A program made the position numbers and the translations under genes. Source: Eucommia ulmoides (lineage: Eukaryota; Streptophyta; Magnoliopsida; Garryales; Eucommiaceae). Taken from it: a DNA stretch of 64,000 nucleotides. Within the stretch, counting starts at the first letter, position 1. Each line of letters starts with the position of its first letter. The notes beneath the pieces were generated by a model that made no database searches, was not told the DNA's origin, and worked only from the letters and a program-made list of their open reading frames with translations. This document shows, piece by piece, positions 11,449-23,200 of the stretch. Location of the stretch: positions 45,649,114 to 45,713,113 of the forward strand of contig CM028327.1 of the NCBI GenBank assembly GCA_016647705.1. Reading direction: 5' to 3'.

Positions 11449-14400
11449 ATGGGTGATGATGTAATAAAACATTCTCCTTTCGATGATCTTTTTGACAACG
11501 TTGTTGAGTTCATGAATTTCGAAAACTATGGCGATTGGTGCAACCCCCCCTTGGATCCGTTGTCCTCCCCTCTTCATTCAATGCCTGAATTACCCATCAC
11601 CCACCAAAATTCAGACAATGAATTAGGGTTTCCAGTAGAGTATGTAGGAGAAGATAACGGTTCTTGTCAGCAGCCGAATCACGCCTTAGGTATGATGAAG
11701 TGTTCGATACCTAGGCAATCATTTGGACAATCATTTGCTGAGAGGATGCTATGGGCATTTTCTGTGTTTAAAGATTCATTAGGGGGAGGAGTTTTAGCAC
11801 AAATTTGGGTTCCTGTTAAAAATGGGGACCGTAATGTCTTAACAACTTGTGATCAACCCTATTTGCTTGATCAAATGCTTGCTGGCTATAGAGAAGTGTC
11901 TCGGGCTTTTACATTTTCGGCTGAGGTTAAACCGGGATTTTTTCCCGGGCTTCCTGGTCGGGTTTTTACATCGCATGTTCCTGAATGGACATCGAACGTC
12001 GCTTATTACAACGGGGATGAGTATTTGAGGATTCAGTATGCAATGAACCATGATGTCCGTGGCTCTATTGCCTTGCCTGTTTTCGAGGGCACGTCGTGTT
12101 GTGCGGTGCTGGAGCTTGTTACTAGGAGAGAGAAACCGGATTTCGATTCCGAGATTGAAAATATTTGTCGGGCACTTCAGGTTAAGGCTCTGTTTGGCTT
12201 CATTTATATTTGTTTTTTTCATAATCATGATTTCTTGTTTTCTCACTTTTTTATTTCCTTACATTTTTTTGTAGTCTGTGAATCTAAGGAGCACTTCTCC
12301 TCCTCAACTTTATCCCCAGGTATTGAATCGTTCTATGTTATGTTCTTTTTGGTGGCGTTTGGTTAGTGTTTTTGTTCCCAGTTTTACTGGTAATAATCGT
12401 GTTTTGTTCTCAGAAATTTGTTCTAAAAATTTTGGAGCAAAAAGAAATAGGGGTTCTTATTATATAGTACTCTATTTTGGGTTTACTTTATTTTTTAATC
12501 TTAATTTTTAGTGGTTACTGATATTTTAGTTAACATTAACTATGATATCAAATGCAAATTCCACATCTAGTTAAAATTTATGCAATAGATTCAATTTAAT
12601 CGATGTTAACAGAAGGATTAGAAATTTATTGAAAGGACTATTAAAAAAAAAAGGAAAATAAAAATGAGGATAAAAAATTAAAAGTGACATGCTTCAAGGG
12701 CAATCTAGTAATTTTTGACATGAAATATTGGAACAAAAACAGTAAGGTGGCGTTTGGTTAGTGTTCCCACTTTTCTCAACCCAACTGGAATGGGTTGGAT
12801 TGGGTTGAGTTGAGAATTCTGTTTTCTTCTAGGAACATAATTGCGTTTGGTAATGACAGAATTTTTTTGTATGCTGGGAACATAATCGCATTTGGTAACT
12901 CATAATTCTGTTTTCTTCTGGAAATAGAATTGCGTTTGGTAATAAATAATTCTGAAATTGTTTCCTCAATTTATAAAAACAGATTTAAAGAGGAAGGTAT
13001 GTGGGTGTAAATCATCCAAATCCCAGACATATCCTTAATTTTTGTAATTTTATCTCCTACCCAATTTTGTAATTTACATTTAGAAATAAAAAATCATATC
13101 TTTTTTCCTAAATTACAAAATTTACAACTAGAACTTTCACAAAATATCAATGGTTCAACTAACTAGAGAAATTCACCAAATGAGATTCTACAAGATGTCT
13201 ATTTGAGACTACATATGGATGTAACAATTTTGCATGTGGATAGTAGTAGTCATGAGATAAAAAATAAATATCAAAATAATTAAAAAAAACATCATATTAC
13301 ATTAATTAAAAGTAGATGTCAAAGTACTTACACATTAATTACTATACCCTTTTTTTTTTTTTTTAAACGTGTGTGAAACACTCAAAACACCAACGAACCG
13401 AACACATCTCCACCACCATCGTCTCCACCTTGGCCGAACCAAACACCACTCGCCCTTCCATCGCCATCTCCACTGCAACCAACATCGCCGCGGTCACCAA
13501 ACGTGTTCTCTACCCTTCGCTTCGCCTCCCGCCATCGCTCTCTTGACGACCACCAATCGCCGGCGATAGATCGTGCCCAAATCTCTATCTCTCTCTTTCT
13601 GCAAATCAACTCCCCCTCTCCCGCACCATCGTCACCACAGAGCCATCATCACTACGCCATCACCGTCACAAAGCCATCGTCTCAGCGCCATTGGCATCAA
13701 TCTCTCTGTCGATCGAGGCTTCGATCGATCGATCTATCCATCGTCTTCCTCCTTTGTATCGAGAATTGCCATCGCAATCCCTAAATCGTAAATCGAAATC
13801 TAAAATCAGTAAGAACTTACGATGGTAGGGAATGGATGCAAAACAATATGAACTTACGATGGTAACGATGCAAATCAGTAAGAAATTCTTCGTTGCTTGC
13901 TTTGGCGACGGCGACGGTGACTTTGCTTCGCGATGACGACGAGGAGCATCGCAGATGGAGAGGAGAAGAAGACGAGCTTCGCAAATCAGATGAGAAATGA
14001 AGAAGAAGGGAGAAAAGACAGTAGGAAGGAATTGATTCCATCATTAATGCCAAGCGTGTCCCTATTTTTGGTTGAGTTGGGTTGGGCAGAAAAAGAAACA
14101 ACTATTTTTTGTTTCTCTTTTCTTTAGGTTTTGAAGAATCAATTCCTATTTTTTGGGTTGGGTTAGGTTAAGTTTTATGTTTGCCAAACGCGTTTCCAGA
14201 AATTAATCTCATAATTTTTGGGTTGGTTTGAGTTGAGTTGGGTTGGGCACACTAACCAAACAGGGCCTTAGTGTTCCCACTTTTCTTAATCCAACTGGGA
14301 TGGATTATGTTGAGAATTCTGTTTTCTACTGAGAACAGAATTGCGTTTGGTAACGACAATTTTTTTTTGTACTGAAAATAGAATCATGTTTGGTAACGAT

Positions 14401-17400
14401 ATTATCCTAAATTCGCTTTCATAAACCAACCTTAGAATTGATTCAACCAAACTCCCAAATTCAACCAAATCCCCAAATCAAGAACCAACCCTAAAATTGA
14501 TTTTATGAAATTCAACCAAACCCCCAAATCAAGAACCAGTCCTAAACCAAAATCAAGAACGAACCCTAAACCTAAATCAAAATCAAGAATCAAACCCTAA
14601 ATTGATTTCGTGATGAAATTGAAATCGAAAATCGATTTTGTGATGAAATTGAAATCGAAAATTGAAATGAAAATCGAAATCGAACAGTGTTTTCGATTTC
14701 GAAATAAAAAATAGAAATGAAAATCGAAATAGAAATTGAAATCGAAAATCGATTCCGTGATGAACGGGTTCAGCGATGAAATCAATTTCGTGATGAACTA
14801 GGGTTCAACGATTTTGAAATCGAAAACTGTTTTTGTTTTCGATTTCGAAATCGAAAATAGAAATGAAAATTGAAATAGAAATTGAAATTGAAATCGAAAA
14901 GCGAAATCGATTTCGAAAATTGATTTTCGCTTTTCAATTTCGAAATCGAAAATCGAAATGAGTTGACGAAGACGACGAAGAAGCGAGTTGACGAAGAAGG
15001 AAGACGACAACGACGGGAGGAAGAGGAAGAACAATTGCGAGGAGAGGAGAGGAGGAGGCGAGGACGAAGACGAAGAGCACATAGGCGAGGACGATGACGA
15101 AGACGAAGATACAGAGCTAGGAAGGGAAAAATGAAAAATAAAAAAGCTCTCGTTTTGAGCTAACAAAAGTCGAACAGGGTTTCAATAACAATTTAGTTAA
15201 TTCCGAGCGCGTCCCTTTTTTAGGTTGAGTATTTTGGGCACAAAAAAAAAACAAGTTTTTTTTTTGTGTTTCTCATTTCCTTAGGATTTTGAGAATCAAT
15301 TATCATTTTTTGAGTTGGGTTGGGTTGAGTTTTGTGTTGCCAAACACGTTTCCGAAAACCAATCCCAACATTTTTGGGTTGGGTTGGGTTGAAATGGAAA
15401 CACTAACCAAACGGGGCCTTCGGTGACGTTTGTTTTGGGTTTCTATTACTTTTTTTTTTTTTATTTTGTATATTTTTTATTTTTGTCCTCAATAGCAGAA
15501 ACATATACGGGAAAAATATCTATTTTTGTTATGTTAACAAGAATTTTAGAACAAATTTATGAGAACAGAACAAAACCTTTCCCCAATTTTTCTGAGAACA
15601 TAAACACTAAGGTGGCGTTTGGTTAGTCTCTCTTTCCAATAAATTAGGATGGGATAAGATGAGAATTTTGCTTCCCTACTGGAGTATTCCTGAAATAGAA
15701 ACATGTTTGGAAACGACCGTTGCCCTTAAATTATTTCTTTTAATTTATGAGAATAAAAACAAGAAACACGTTTGGTTGCAACATTTTTTTTCCCTTTTCT
15801 TTAAATGTATCATGGCTGGTTGGATGGTAGTGGGAATAGTTTTGTGGGAGTGAATAAGAATCAATATTTTTTTGTTTCTCAAATTCTTAAGGAACTCAGA
15901 AAATAGTCACAGATTACTCTCAAAATTTCGAGAACAAAAACGTGTTTACTATACGCGTTTCTGTACATTAATCCCTAAAGCGAGAACAGGATTCAGGGAA
16001 CAGAACAAAACTTTCCCTGATTTGTATGAGAACATACACACTAAATGAATGCCACCTTTTGGATATGTTCCTAGTATCCCCCCCCCAAAAAAGAAAAATA
16101 ACAGAAACACTAAACAAACGCGTCCTTTTTTTTGTTTTTCCATAATTCAACTAGTCTAAGCCCATGCTTTCGCTGCAGTGCCTCTCCAGGAACCAAAGAG
16201 CTGCATTATCCGAAATCACCAACGTCTCAAGAACCGTTTGTCAAGCACACAAATTGCCGCTCGCTCTGACTTGGATCCCATGTAGTTACACAGAGAAGTT
16301 TGGTGATGAAACTATAAGAGTTCGTGTTAAAAACTCAAATTCTTCACCAAATGAAAAATCAATCCTATGCATCGAAGCCACCACTTGCTATGCAAATGAA
16401 CCCGAAATGCAAGGGTTTGTCCATGCTTGTAAAGAGCATTATCTTGAACAAGGGCAAGGCATAGCCGGTAAAGCACTTCAATCCAACCACCCGTTTTTTG
16501 TCCCAGATATAAAGCAATATGGTATCAACGAGTATCCGCTCGTTCATCACGCGCGTAAATTTGGGTTGAATTCGGCTGTTGCGATTAGGTTAAGGAGTAT
16601 GTATACGGGTGATGATGATTATGTGTTGGAGTTTTTTCTTCCGATTGAGATGAAAGTGAGCGGCGAGCAAGAAGTGCTGTTGACCAATCTCTCGTGTACT
16701 ATGAAGAGGATTTGCAGGAGTTTGAGGAGTGTTTCGGATGAAGACTTGATCGGGGTGGGTGATTCTAAAGTCGCGTTTTCCACGGAAAAAGTATTGGATG
16801 TGCCACCGGTTTCGGAAACCAATTTGAATTCTACTGATTCCAATAGTAGTGGAATACGAACGAACGGTCCACGTGAACAGGTCTCTCTCTCTCTGCTTAT
16901 TATTCTTTTTTTAGGGTTTAGGGTTGACAAGAGTATTTTACGTGGCGTTTGTTTAGTATTCCTGTTTTTTGTTTTTGTTTTTGTTCTCTGAAAAATGGGA
17001 ACAGACCTATAAATGCCTGCCTGTTTGGTTCTCAAACTAATCCAGTTTTAAGTGTTTTTTTTAACGAAATTTATCTTTTCAGTTTATTCTATAGTTTGCT
17101 CCAATTATTTAAGAAAATAGCATTTAAAAATATAGCAAAAAATGATTAGTTAATTAATTTGGGTTTTTTTCTTCTTCAATATTTACTACCATTATTGAGA
17201 ATAAAATTGTGAGAACAGAACAAAATTATTCCTAGATATCTATTTTCTATTGCCGATTTTCTGAGAATAGAAACAAAACAAATTGGAACAAAACCCTAAA
17301 CAAACACCTCCTTAATGTTTGGCAGCCTAAGCAATATAAAGAAAAACTTTTTAGAATTGGAATCGATTATCGATCATCGATTTAGTTATCGAAGTGGAAA

Positions 17401-18519
17401 TGTAAAAAAGATAAAACTCATTCTTTATATATATATATATGTATGTATCTTGTTTGTTGTAGACGTTTGGCGGATCAAGAAGACGGGTGGAGAAAAAACG
17501 GACATCATCCGAGAAGAGCGTCAGCTTAAGTGTTCTTCAACAATATTTCTCCGGCAGCCTTAAGGATGCCGCTAAAAGCATCGGTGGTAGGAACCCATAT
17601 CACTAATAAAATTCGTTTTTCGTTTCGAATTTGATTTTAAAATTTTCAGTTTATTTTTTTTAAGTTATTATTATTATTATTATTTTTTTCAGTCTGTCCT
17701 ACTACTTTAAAAAGAATATGTAGACAACATGGGATCTCAAGATGGCCGTCTCGCAAAATAAGTAAAGTAAACCGCTCTCTAAGGAAGATTCAAACGGTGC
17801 TCAACTCTGTTCAAGGCATGGAAGGAGGACTAAAATTCGACCCAACAACGGGTGAACTTGTGGCAGCCAGTTCTATCGCCGGAGAATCCAACTCCGGGAA
17901 GAATATTCTATTTCCGGCCAAAACTCTCCCCGTCATCACAAACCAAACCATGGTAACCGACGCCTCAGACACGACAGTTAAATTGGAAGAAGAGTGTTAC
18001 AATTTGGAAAAAACAAGTTTTAATAAAATGGAAAATTCCGACCCGTTTTTGATCGATGCCGGGATCGAATGCGATAACGGAGTAGTGGAACACAACCAGT
18101 CGACTTCTTCCGGAATGACCGATTCATCGTACGGTTCCGGTTCATCTAGCTGCCAAAAGCATTGTTCAAAAAACGAGACGAGTTTCGGAGCCGGCGATGG
18201 TTCTGGCGACGTCGGCAGGACCAAGATAACCGTGAAAGCCACGTACAAAGACAACACGATACGGTTCAAGTTTGAGCCTTCCAGGGGGTGTATCCAACTC
18301 TACGAGGAGGTGGCGAAGAGATTTAAATTGCTAATGGGGACGTTTCAGCTCAAGTATCGGGACGACGAGGAGGAATGGGTGATGCTGGTAAACGACTCCG
18401 ATTTGATGGAGTGTCTCGAAGTGTTGGATTTTGTCGGCACAAGTAGCGTTAAATTCTTGGTTCGTGACGTGACTTGCGGAATGGGCAGCTCCGGTAGTAG
18501 CAATTGCTTCTTGACATGA
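11449..18519 (+). CDS. NLP: NIN-like protein transcription factor (RWP-RK and PB1), NLP8/9-like
   Basis: Five exons are placed by GT-AG junctions and frame: 11,449-12,180, 12,275-12,319, 16,179-16,880, 17,463-17,586 and 17,693-18,519, giving 809 residues, within the usual NLP size range. Residues from about 80 to 490 form the conserved NLP amino-terminal GAF-like region. The RWP-RK DNA-binding domain spans about 510-575 with RWPSRK at 551-556. The PB1 domain spans about 711-794 with an acidic OPCA-type stretch. In the family, NLPs are nuclear factors that bind nitrate-responsive elements and switch nitrate and germination programmes. The CCAVLELVT and [13 protein letters not shown] motifs recall the NLP8/9 branch rather than NLP6/7; this is from memory, not a tree. 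Intron 2 is 3.9 kb and packed with MITEs. Intron 3 also holds one. All splice sites and frames are intact. Confidence 0.93.
12348..16120. mobile_element. Nest of related Harbinger-like MITEs in NLP intron 2
   Basis: Several copies of one family share ends like GGTGGCGTTTGGTTAGTGTT and, inverted, CACTAACCAAACGGGGCC. Starts are visible near 12,351, 12,746 and 15,613. Ends lie near 14,267 (AACAGGGCC) and 15,418 (AACGGGGCC). One copy (14,271-15,418) lacks its outer left end and is fused to the preceding copy. Inner parts differ. The 12,746 copy carries a GC-rich CCACCATCG/TCGATCGATC-type stretch. The 14,271 copy carries GAAATCGAAAATCGA tandem repeats and GAAGACGACGA tracts. There is no transposase. 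Flanks look like TAA/TTA, but nesting obscures some duplications. Confidence 0.65.
16941..17311. mobile_element. Harbinger-like MITE in NLP intron 3 (371 bp)
   Basis: The ends are CGTGGCGTTTGTTTAG and, inverted, CTAAACAAACACCTCC. TTA is duplicated at 16,938-16,940 and 17,312-17,314. It belongs to the same family as the intron 2 copies. The insertion starts about 60 bp after the exon 3 donor and leaves the splice sites intact. Confidence 0.7.
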
Positions 18520-18627
18520 GGCTCGTGATGTTATGTTTCCTTTTTTGCAATTTTTCAGATTTGGAGTAGCTGTTGCTTCTACGCAGAAACCCGAACAGAT
18601 TGCTTCAAATATGAGGTTTGAAATTCG

Positions 18628-18628
18628 G

Positions 18629-18676
<48 letters not shown>
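18628..18676. repeat. (AT)n(AG)n compound microsatellite in the NLP 3' region
   Basis: An AT dinucleotide run passes directly into an AG dinucleotide run about 110 bp after the NLP stop codon, probably in the 3' UTR. Confidence 0.85.
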
Positions 18677-18679
<3 letters not shown>

Positions 18680-18930
18680 ATGCTATATATGTATCCAGTG
18701 TGAGATATTGTATAGTTATGGTGTACATATGTTAGTCTTAGAGAGCTATGCAATGGTTATAGTTGTTGATATAATGCAGGCACTTAGTATGTGGTGCCTT
18801 GAGTTTTGTAGCATTTTACAGTTGGGAAGCTTCTTGTTTCTTTGCTGAAATGTTAATGGGTTCACTACTTTTTTGAATGTTTGTTTTCCCTCTCTCTGTC
18901 GCGCTCTCTCTCTCTTGCAGGGGTAGATTA

Positions 18931-19020
18931 TCGAGTGGCGGTGATGGGTAGGCTATGAACTGCAATAACCGCCTCTCGAATGGCGGTGATGGGTAGGCTA
19001 TGAACTGCAATAACCGCCTT
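18931..19020. repeat. Two-unit tandem repeat of 45 bp
   Basis: Units at 18,931-18,975 and 18,976-19,020 are nearly identical, each starting TCGARTGGCGGTGATGGG and ending AATAACCGCCT. GGCGGT and ACCGCC near the unit ends could pair as a stem. It is not coding. Confidence 0.85.
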
Positions 19021-19196
19021 CTATGAGGTAAATAAACTTAACCTAATATCGCATTTAGATGTAGTATTGATTATCGAAAGCATGCTTGTACATATTATAA
19101 GCAAGTCTAAATGTAAATAGCAACTAGATAAGTCGATGTCATCTCCCTGCCTCCGTCGATTTTTTTAATTTTTTTTCAAAAAAAAATAATCAACTG

Positions 19197-19410
19197 TTAC
19201 AAAATCTTGAATCGCACATCGATGTTAGGTTTTTCCCTCGATATCCGTTCACAATGGTTTGTCAAAAGTCCACTCTGCGCGTGTGGGGGCGAGTTGAATC
19301 CCACATTGCTTGTAATACCTGATCCTAAGCTATATATAAAGCTCGAGACAATCCTCATCTCACGAGACGTCTTTTGAGATTGTGTTAGACCCGTTGGGTT
19401 TCTACACAAA
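19197..19410 (-). repeat. Dispersed non-coding repeat, inverted relative of the FKBP16-3 intron 2 repeat
   Basis: Segments such as GTTCACAATGGTTTGTCAAA, AATCCCACATTGCTTGT and CTAAGCTATATATAAAGC match, in reverse complement, the repeat at 34,054-34,435. The order is conserved. No protein is encoded. Confidence 0.65.
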
Positions 19411-19479
19411 AAAGCCAGCAACTGAAAATTAGTATTTCTGTTAGAAAAAAGACTACAAATTTCTTGAAGATATAAGGCT

Positions 19480-19830
19480 CGATCGATAAAACGACTTTAC
19501 CTCGCAGAACGATGTCAAAACTCCCTTTTGGGAAAGTCAGCTAGAAAGAAAAATACAATATCAGCAAAACTCCAAAATACTACAAGTATCCGTTTGGAAA
19601 ATCGTCCAAGATACCTTAAATTTGCAAGTTCCAAATCGCGATTTGGTGTCTCAAAACTGTGAACGAAAGGGTTGTATGAAGTCTATCACAGCAATTCTGT
19701 CATCATTCAAAAAAGATTTCTTTTATCACCGTTAATTCACAAAATATCAAACACACATATTTGGACTCCAATTCACAATTAATCGACATAGCTACCTGTC
19801 AAATATTTGTCCAGACGTGACTTGGAATCC
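19480..19830 (-). pseudogene. FKBP16-3 pseudogene relic
   Basis: Two short blocks match the intact FKBP16-3 gene at 32.4-35 kb, in the same orientation. The block at about 19,515-19,700 corresponds to the start of the last exon plus its upstream intron (CCTTTTGGGAA, TAAGTATCCGTTTGG-like and AAGTCTATCACA motifs). The block at about 19,782-19,815 corresponds to the CCTGTCAAATAxTTGTCCAGA end of exon 4. Everything between exon 4 and the last exon is missing and the reading frame is lost. The relic sits just downstream of the first NLR gene, while the intact gene sits upstream of the second. Confidence 0.6.
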
Positions 19831-20059
19831 CACATTGAATTTGTCAGGATTCTTAAAGTAGCCTACGTATGAAAGGAGTCCCTCCACATGATACCCTTAG
19901 GTTGAAACTTCATAACAACAACCACTTGAGATATGAAATATTTGAATTTGATGAAAAATCCCCAACAAAATTATGCTATACGGTTTTCCAATGGTTATAG
20001 TTGATAGAATGCAGTCACCTTCTTTTATAGTGTTTGTCATCGCTGTCAATCAGCAATCA

Positions 20060-20150
20060 AATACGGTTTGTTTAGTGTTTCCGTTATCAGTTTTCTGTTT
20101 TTGTTCCCCAAAAATCCGGGAATAGAAACATTATACAAATGCCACCCAAT
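20060..20150. mobile_element. Short MITE relic of the GGTGGCGTTTG family
   Basis: GGTTTGTTTAGTGTTTCCG at the left and AACATTATACAAATGCCACCC at the right form degraded inverted ends of the family found in the NLP introns. It is a fragment only. Confidence 0.5.
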
Positions 20151-20205
20151 TAAAGAGTGATTATGCACATACCTCTCCTATCAAGGCAGAGAGAGCCGTT
20201 ATGGT

Positions 20206-23200
20206 TCAAGGGCGGATGGTGACATCAGCAATGGTTGAAATCTTGAACTGCTCGGGCCTGCTCCCCTCCAAGCATCTTGCCTTCAAAAGTGGACTGTTCC
20301 AAATATACAATCGCCTTAATTTGGTGAGTCGTAGCATGGCTTTTGCCGAGGGAAGATACTGGAGTTTTTCCATGTTGTTCAGTTCTAGTTCCTCAAGTTT
20401 CCCAAACCAATCTGGTAGAGCTTCCACTCCAAAAGACCATAGATCCAGTTTTCTCAAGGTAGTGAGGTACTGAATCTGCTCAGGTAGCGTGTCCCATTGA
20501 AGCCGCCCAATCAATCTTAAGCTACGGAGGGAAACCCACTGCATTTGTTGGTTGCCGTCTAAACAATCCATAACCTCTGTAATCTTCAAAGTCTCTAAGC
20601 GGGCGAGGGAGCAAAGGCACAAAGGCAAAGATGTAACTTTGGGACACCCAATGATGGCCAAGGAGGTTAGAGAAGGGACTGCTTGTATGTCGTCTTCAAT
20701 GGATACCCTTAGGTTATTGCAATTTTCTAAGCACAAGTTTTTGAGAGATGTGCAAGATTGTAGACTTTCTGGCACTCTCTCCAACATCTCACAATTATAT
20801 AGCCGCAAATATGTAAGGGACGTGAGGCCCTGTAAACTTGGGATTGACTTTAGATTACCACAATCCCAAACAGACAAATTTTTGAGACGATGCCTATTGT
20901 TGAGAAACAGCGAATCCGGTAAAGAAATCAGATCCGAGACAGATCCTATGAAGAGGCTGGTGAGTGTTGTTAGCTTCTTGCATAAACTTATCACTGGTAA
21001 GCCGCTGTTCACACCTTGAATCTCCAATTTCTTGAGACATGGGAAATTACTCGGAGCTGTCTTGAACTTCCAACACCGAAAAAGGTTCAAATTTTCAAGG
21101 CAAGGAAACACCACTACCTCCGGGTTTGTTTCCGTCCACTCTTCTAGGTTCAACAGATCAGTCAAATCAAGTTGCTTCAATGAAGGAAATAATGTGATTG
21201 GGCGGCTACTACTACTTGATGCATCGCTATTATATCCATAGAATGTCTCACCTATGTATTTTATTCTAACCAGGCTATTTAGAATGAGACCTCGAAGAAG
21301 TGGCAGCTGTCCTAGCATTGGAATTCCTTCAACTTTATCACAAGAAACTAATTGTAATTCCACCAAGTTATCAAGTAACAATTGACTACCTCGAACATTC
21401 ACTGCCATATTCATCACCCAAAGTGGAAAATTATCACCTCCGAAGCCGTGAACCTCTAGCACCTTCAAATATGGGTGCGGTTGGAGCCCTTCAATTACAT
21501 CCTTGTCAATGTTACTGTTGCCTTTCCTTGCGTTGGTACTCCACACAAATTCCAGCTTGTAAATTTTCAATTTTTCACATAGTTTTGCACTTTCGGCATC
21601 CTCCTTGGACTTCACTTTCTCAAGACATGTAATCTCAAGTTTTCCACTAAGGTTTTCCAGAGACCCCAACTCTTCAATTTGACGACCCTTCTCCTCACCA
21701 ACGACAAAGAGTGGTAGTGTATGGAGGTGAGTTAAACGCCCTATCTTAATTGGCATGTTAATGTTGTCAGATGAGTAGAAATAAAGATGCCTTAAGCTAA
21801 GCATATTCCTCAAGTCTTTGGGAAGGTACCGTACATGCCCGAGACTTAGGGTTTGTAAATAGTAGAGCTTTGTGATAGAATCCGGAAAATCACTGCCAAC
21901 AATCTCTGACAAGTCAAGATATTTCAAATGTATCAACTCTTTTATTGAAGTTGACAATTTTTGTATATCATCACAACGATTTAACTTCAGAATCCTTAGA
22001 AATTTGAAGTCTGCTATGCCTCCACCAACAATAATATCTTTCAAGAGTAATGTATGCAATCTATAAGCTCCTTCTCGTCGAATGATATTAAATTTTACTT
22101 CATCGGAATACAATGCTAAATGTCGAACATGAGGAATCTCGTCTCGAGCTAATCTTGTGCTTGTTTCGTAATTGAAGACATCGGATTTTGAAATAGATTG
22201 AGCCAAATCATGCACCGTATCATGCATCTTGCAACTTCTGACATGACCATAAAAATCCGTCTCAATATCTTCAAATAATGAACTTTGCAACAAAATGTTG
22301 AAATACTTGTTCCCAATATCCTCCATGTCCATATTATCTCCCTCGTTTGGTTGAAGATATCCTAGAGCCATCCAAAACGGAATTAATGTTTTTTTACTCA
22401 TAACCGAATCTTTGGTGAAAATTGAACAATACCGAAAACATTGCTTCAGAGATGGTGATGGCAAATTATCATAACTCAACTTTAGTATGGGTAGGAGTCC
22501 ACTCTCATTTTCATTAGAATCCCAAACTTCACTATTAGCAATTGACAACCACTCGATCTTCTCTTTCTTGGAGCGCATCATACTCCCTGCTAATTTTGCC
22601 GCTAACGGCAAACCTCCACACTTCTTCACAATTTGTCTTCCTATGGCCTCAAAATCCCCACCCAGCGGGACGCCTCCATTTGCAAAAGCTTTTGCGCTGA
22701 ATATTGACCAACACTCATCATCTGATAGTCTCTTTAGAGAATAAGGATTGCCAATCGTTTCCACAATTGATGCAACTCTAAATTTACGAGTAGTGACCAC
22801 AATGTTGCTTCCTTTGGATGTATTAACGCTTGTCAAACGACTGATTAAATCATCCCACTTCTTATGATCTTCATTCCACACGTCATCAAGTACAAGCAAA
22901 TACTTTTCCCCAGCCAACTCTTTCTGAAGGCCTTCAAGCATTGCATTCATGGTGTCCACGTTATACTTCTCCTTCTTGAGAGATTCTAGCATCTCCTTCA
23001 AAATCCTCTTGACATCAAAATCATCAGAGACACATACCCATATCCTCCAATTAAAACATTCTTCAATATGCTTATCATTGTAAATGTGTTTAGCTAAAGT
23101 TGTCTTTCCAATACCTCCCATTCCCACAATGGAAAGGACAGAAAGAGCTTGTAGATTGCTTTGGCGAACCAACAATTCCACTATCTTGGATGCATCATCC

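Noticed and set aside
14597..15166. Minus-strand frames rich in F, S and L in NLP intron 2
   Set aside because: They are translations of GAAATCGAAAATCGA-type and GAAGACGA repeats within a MITE.
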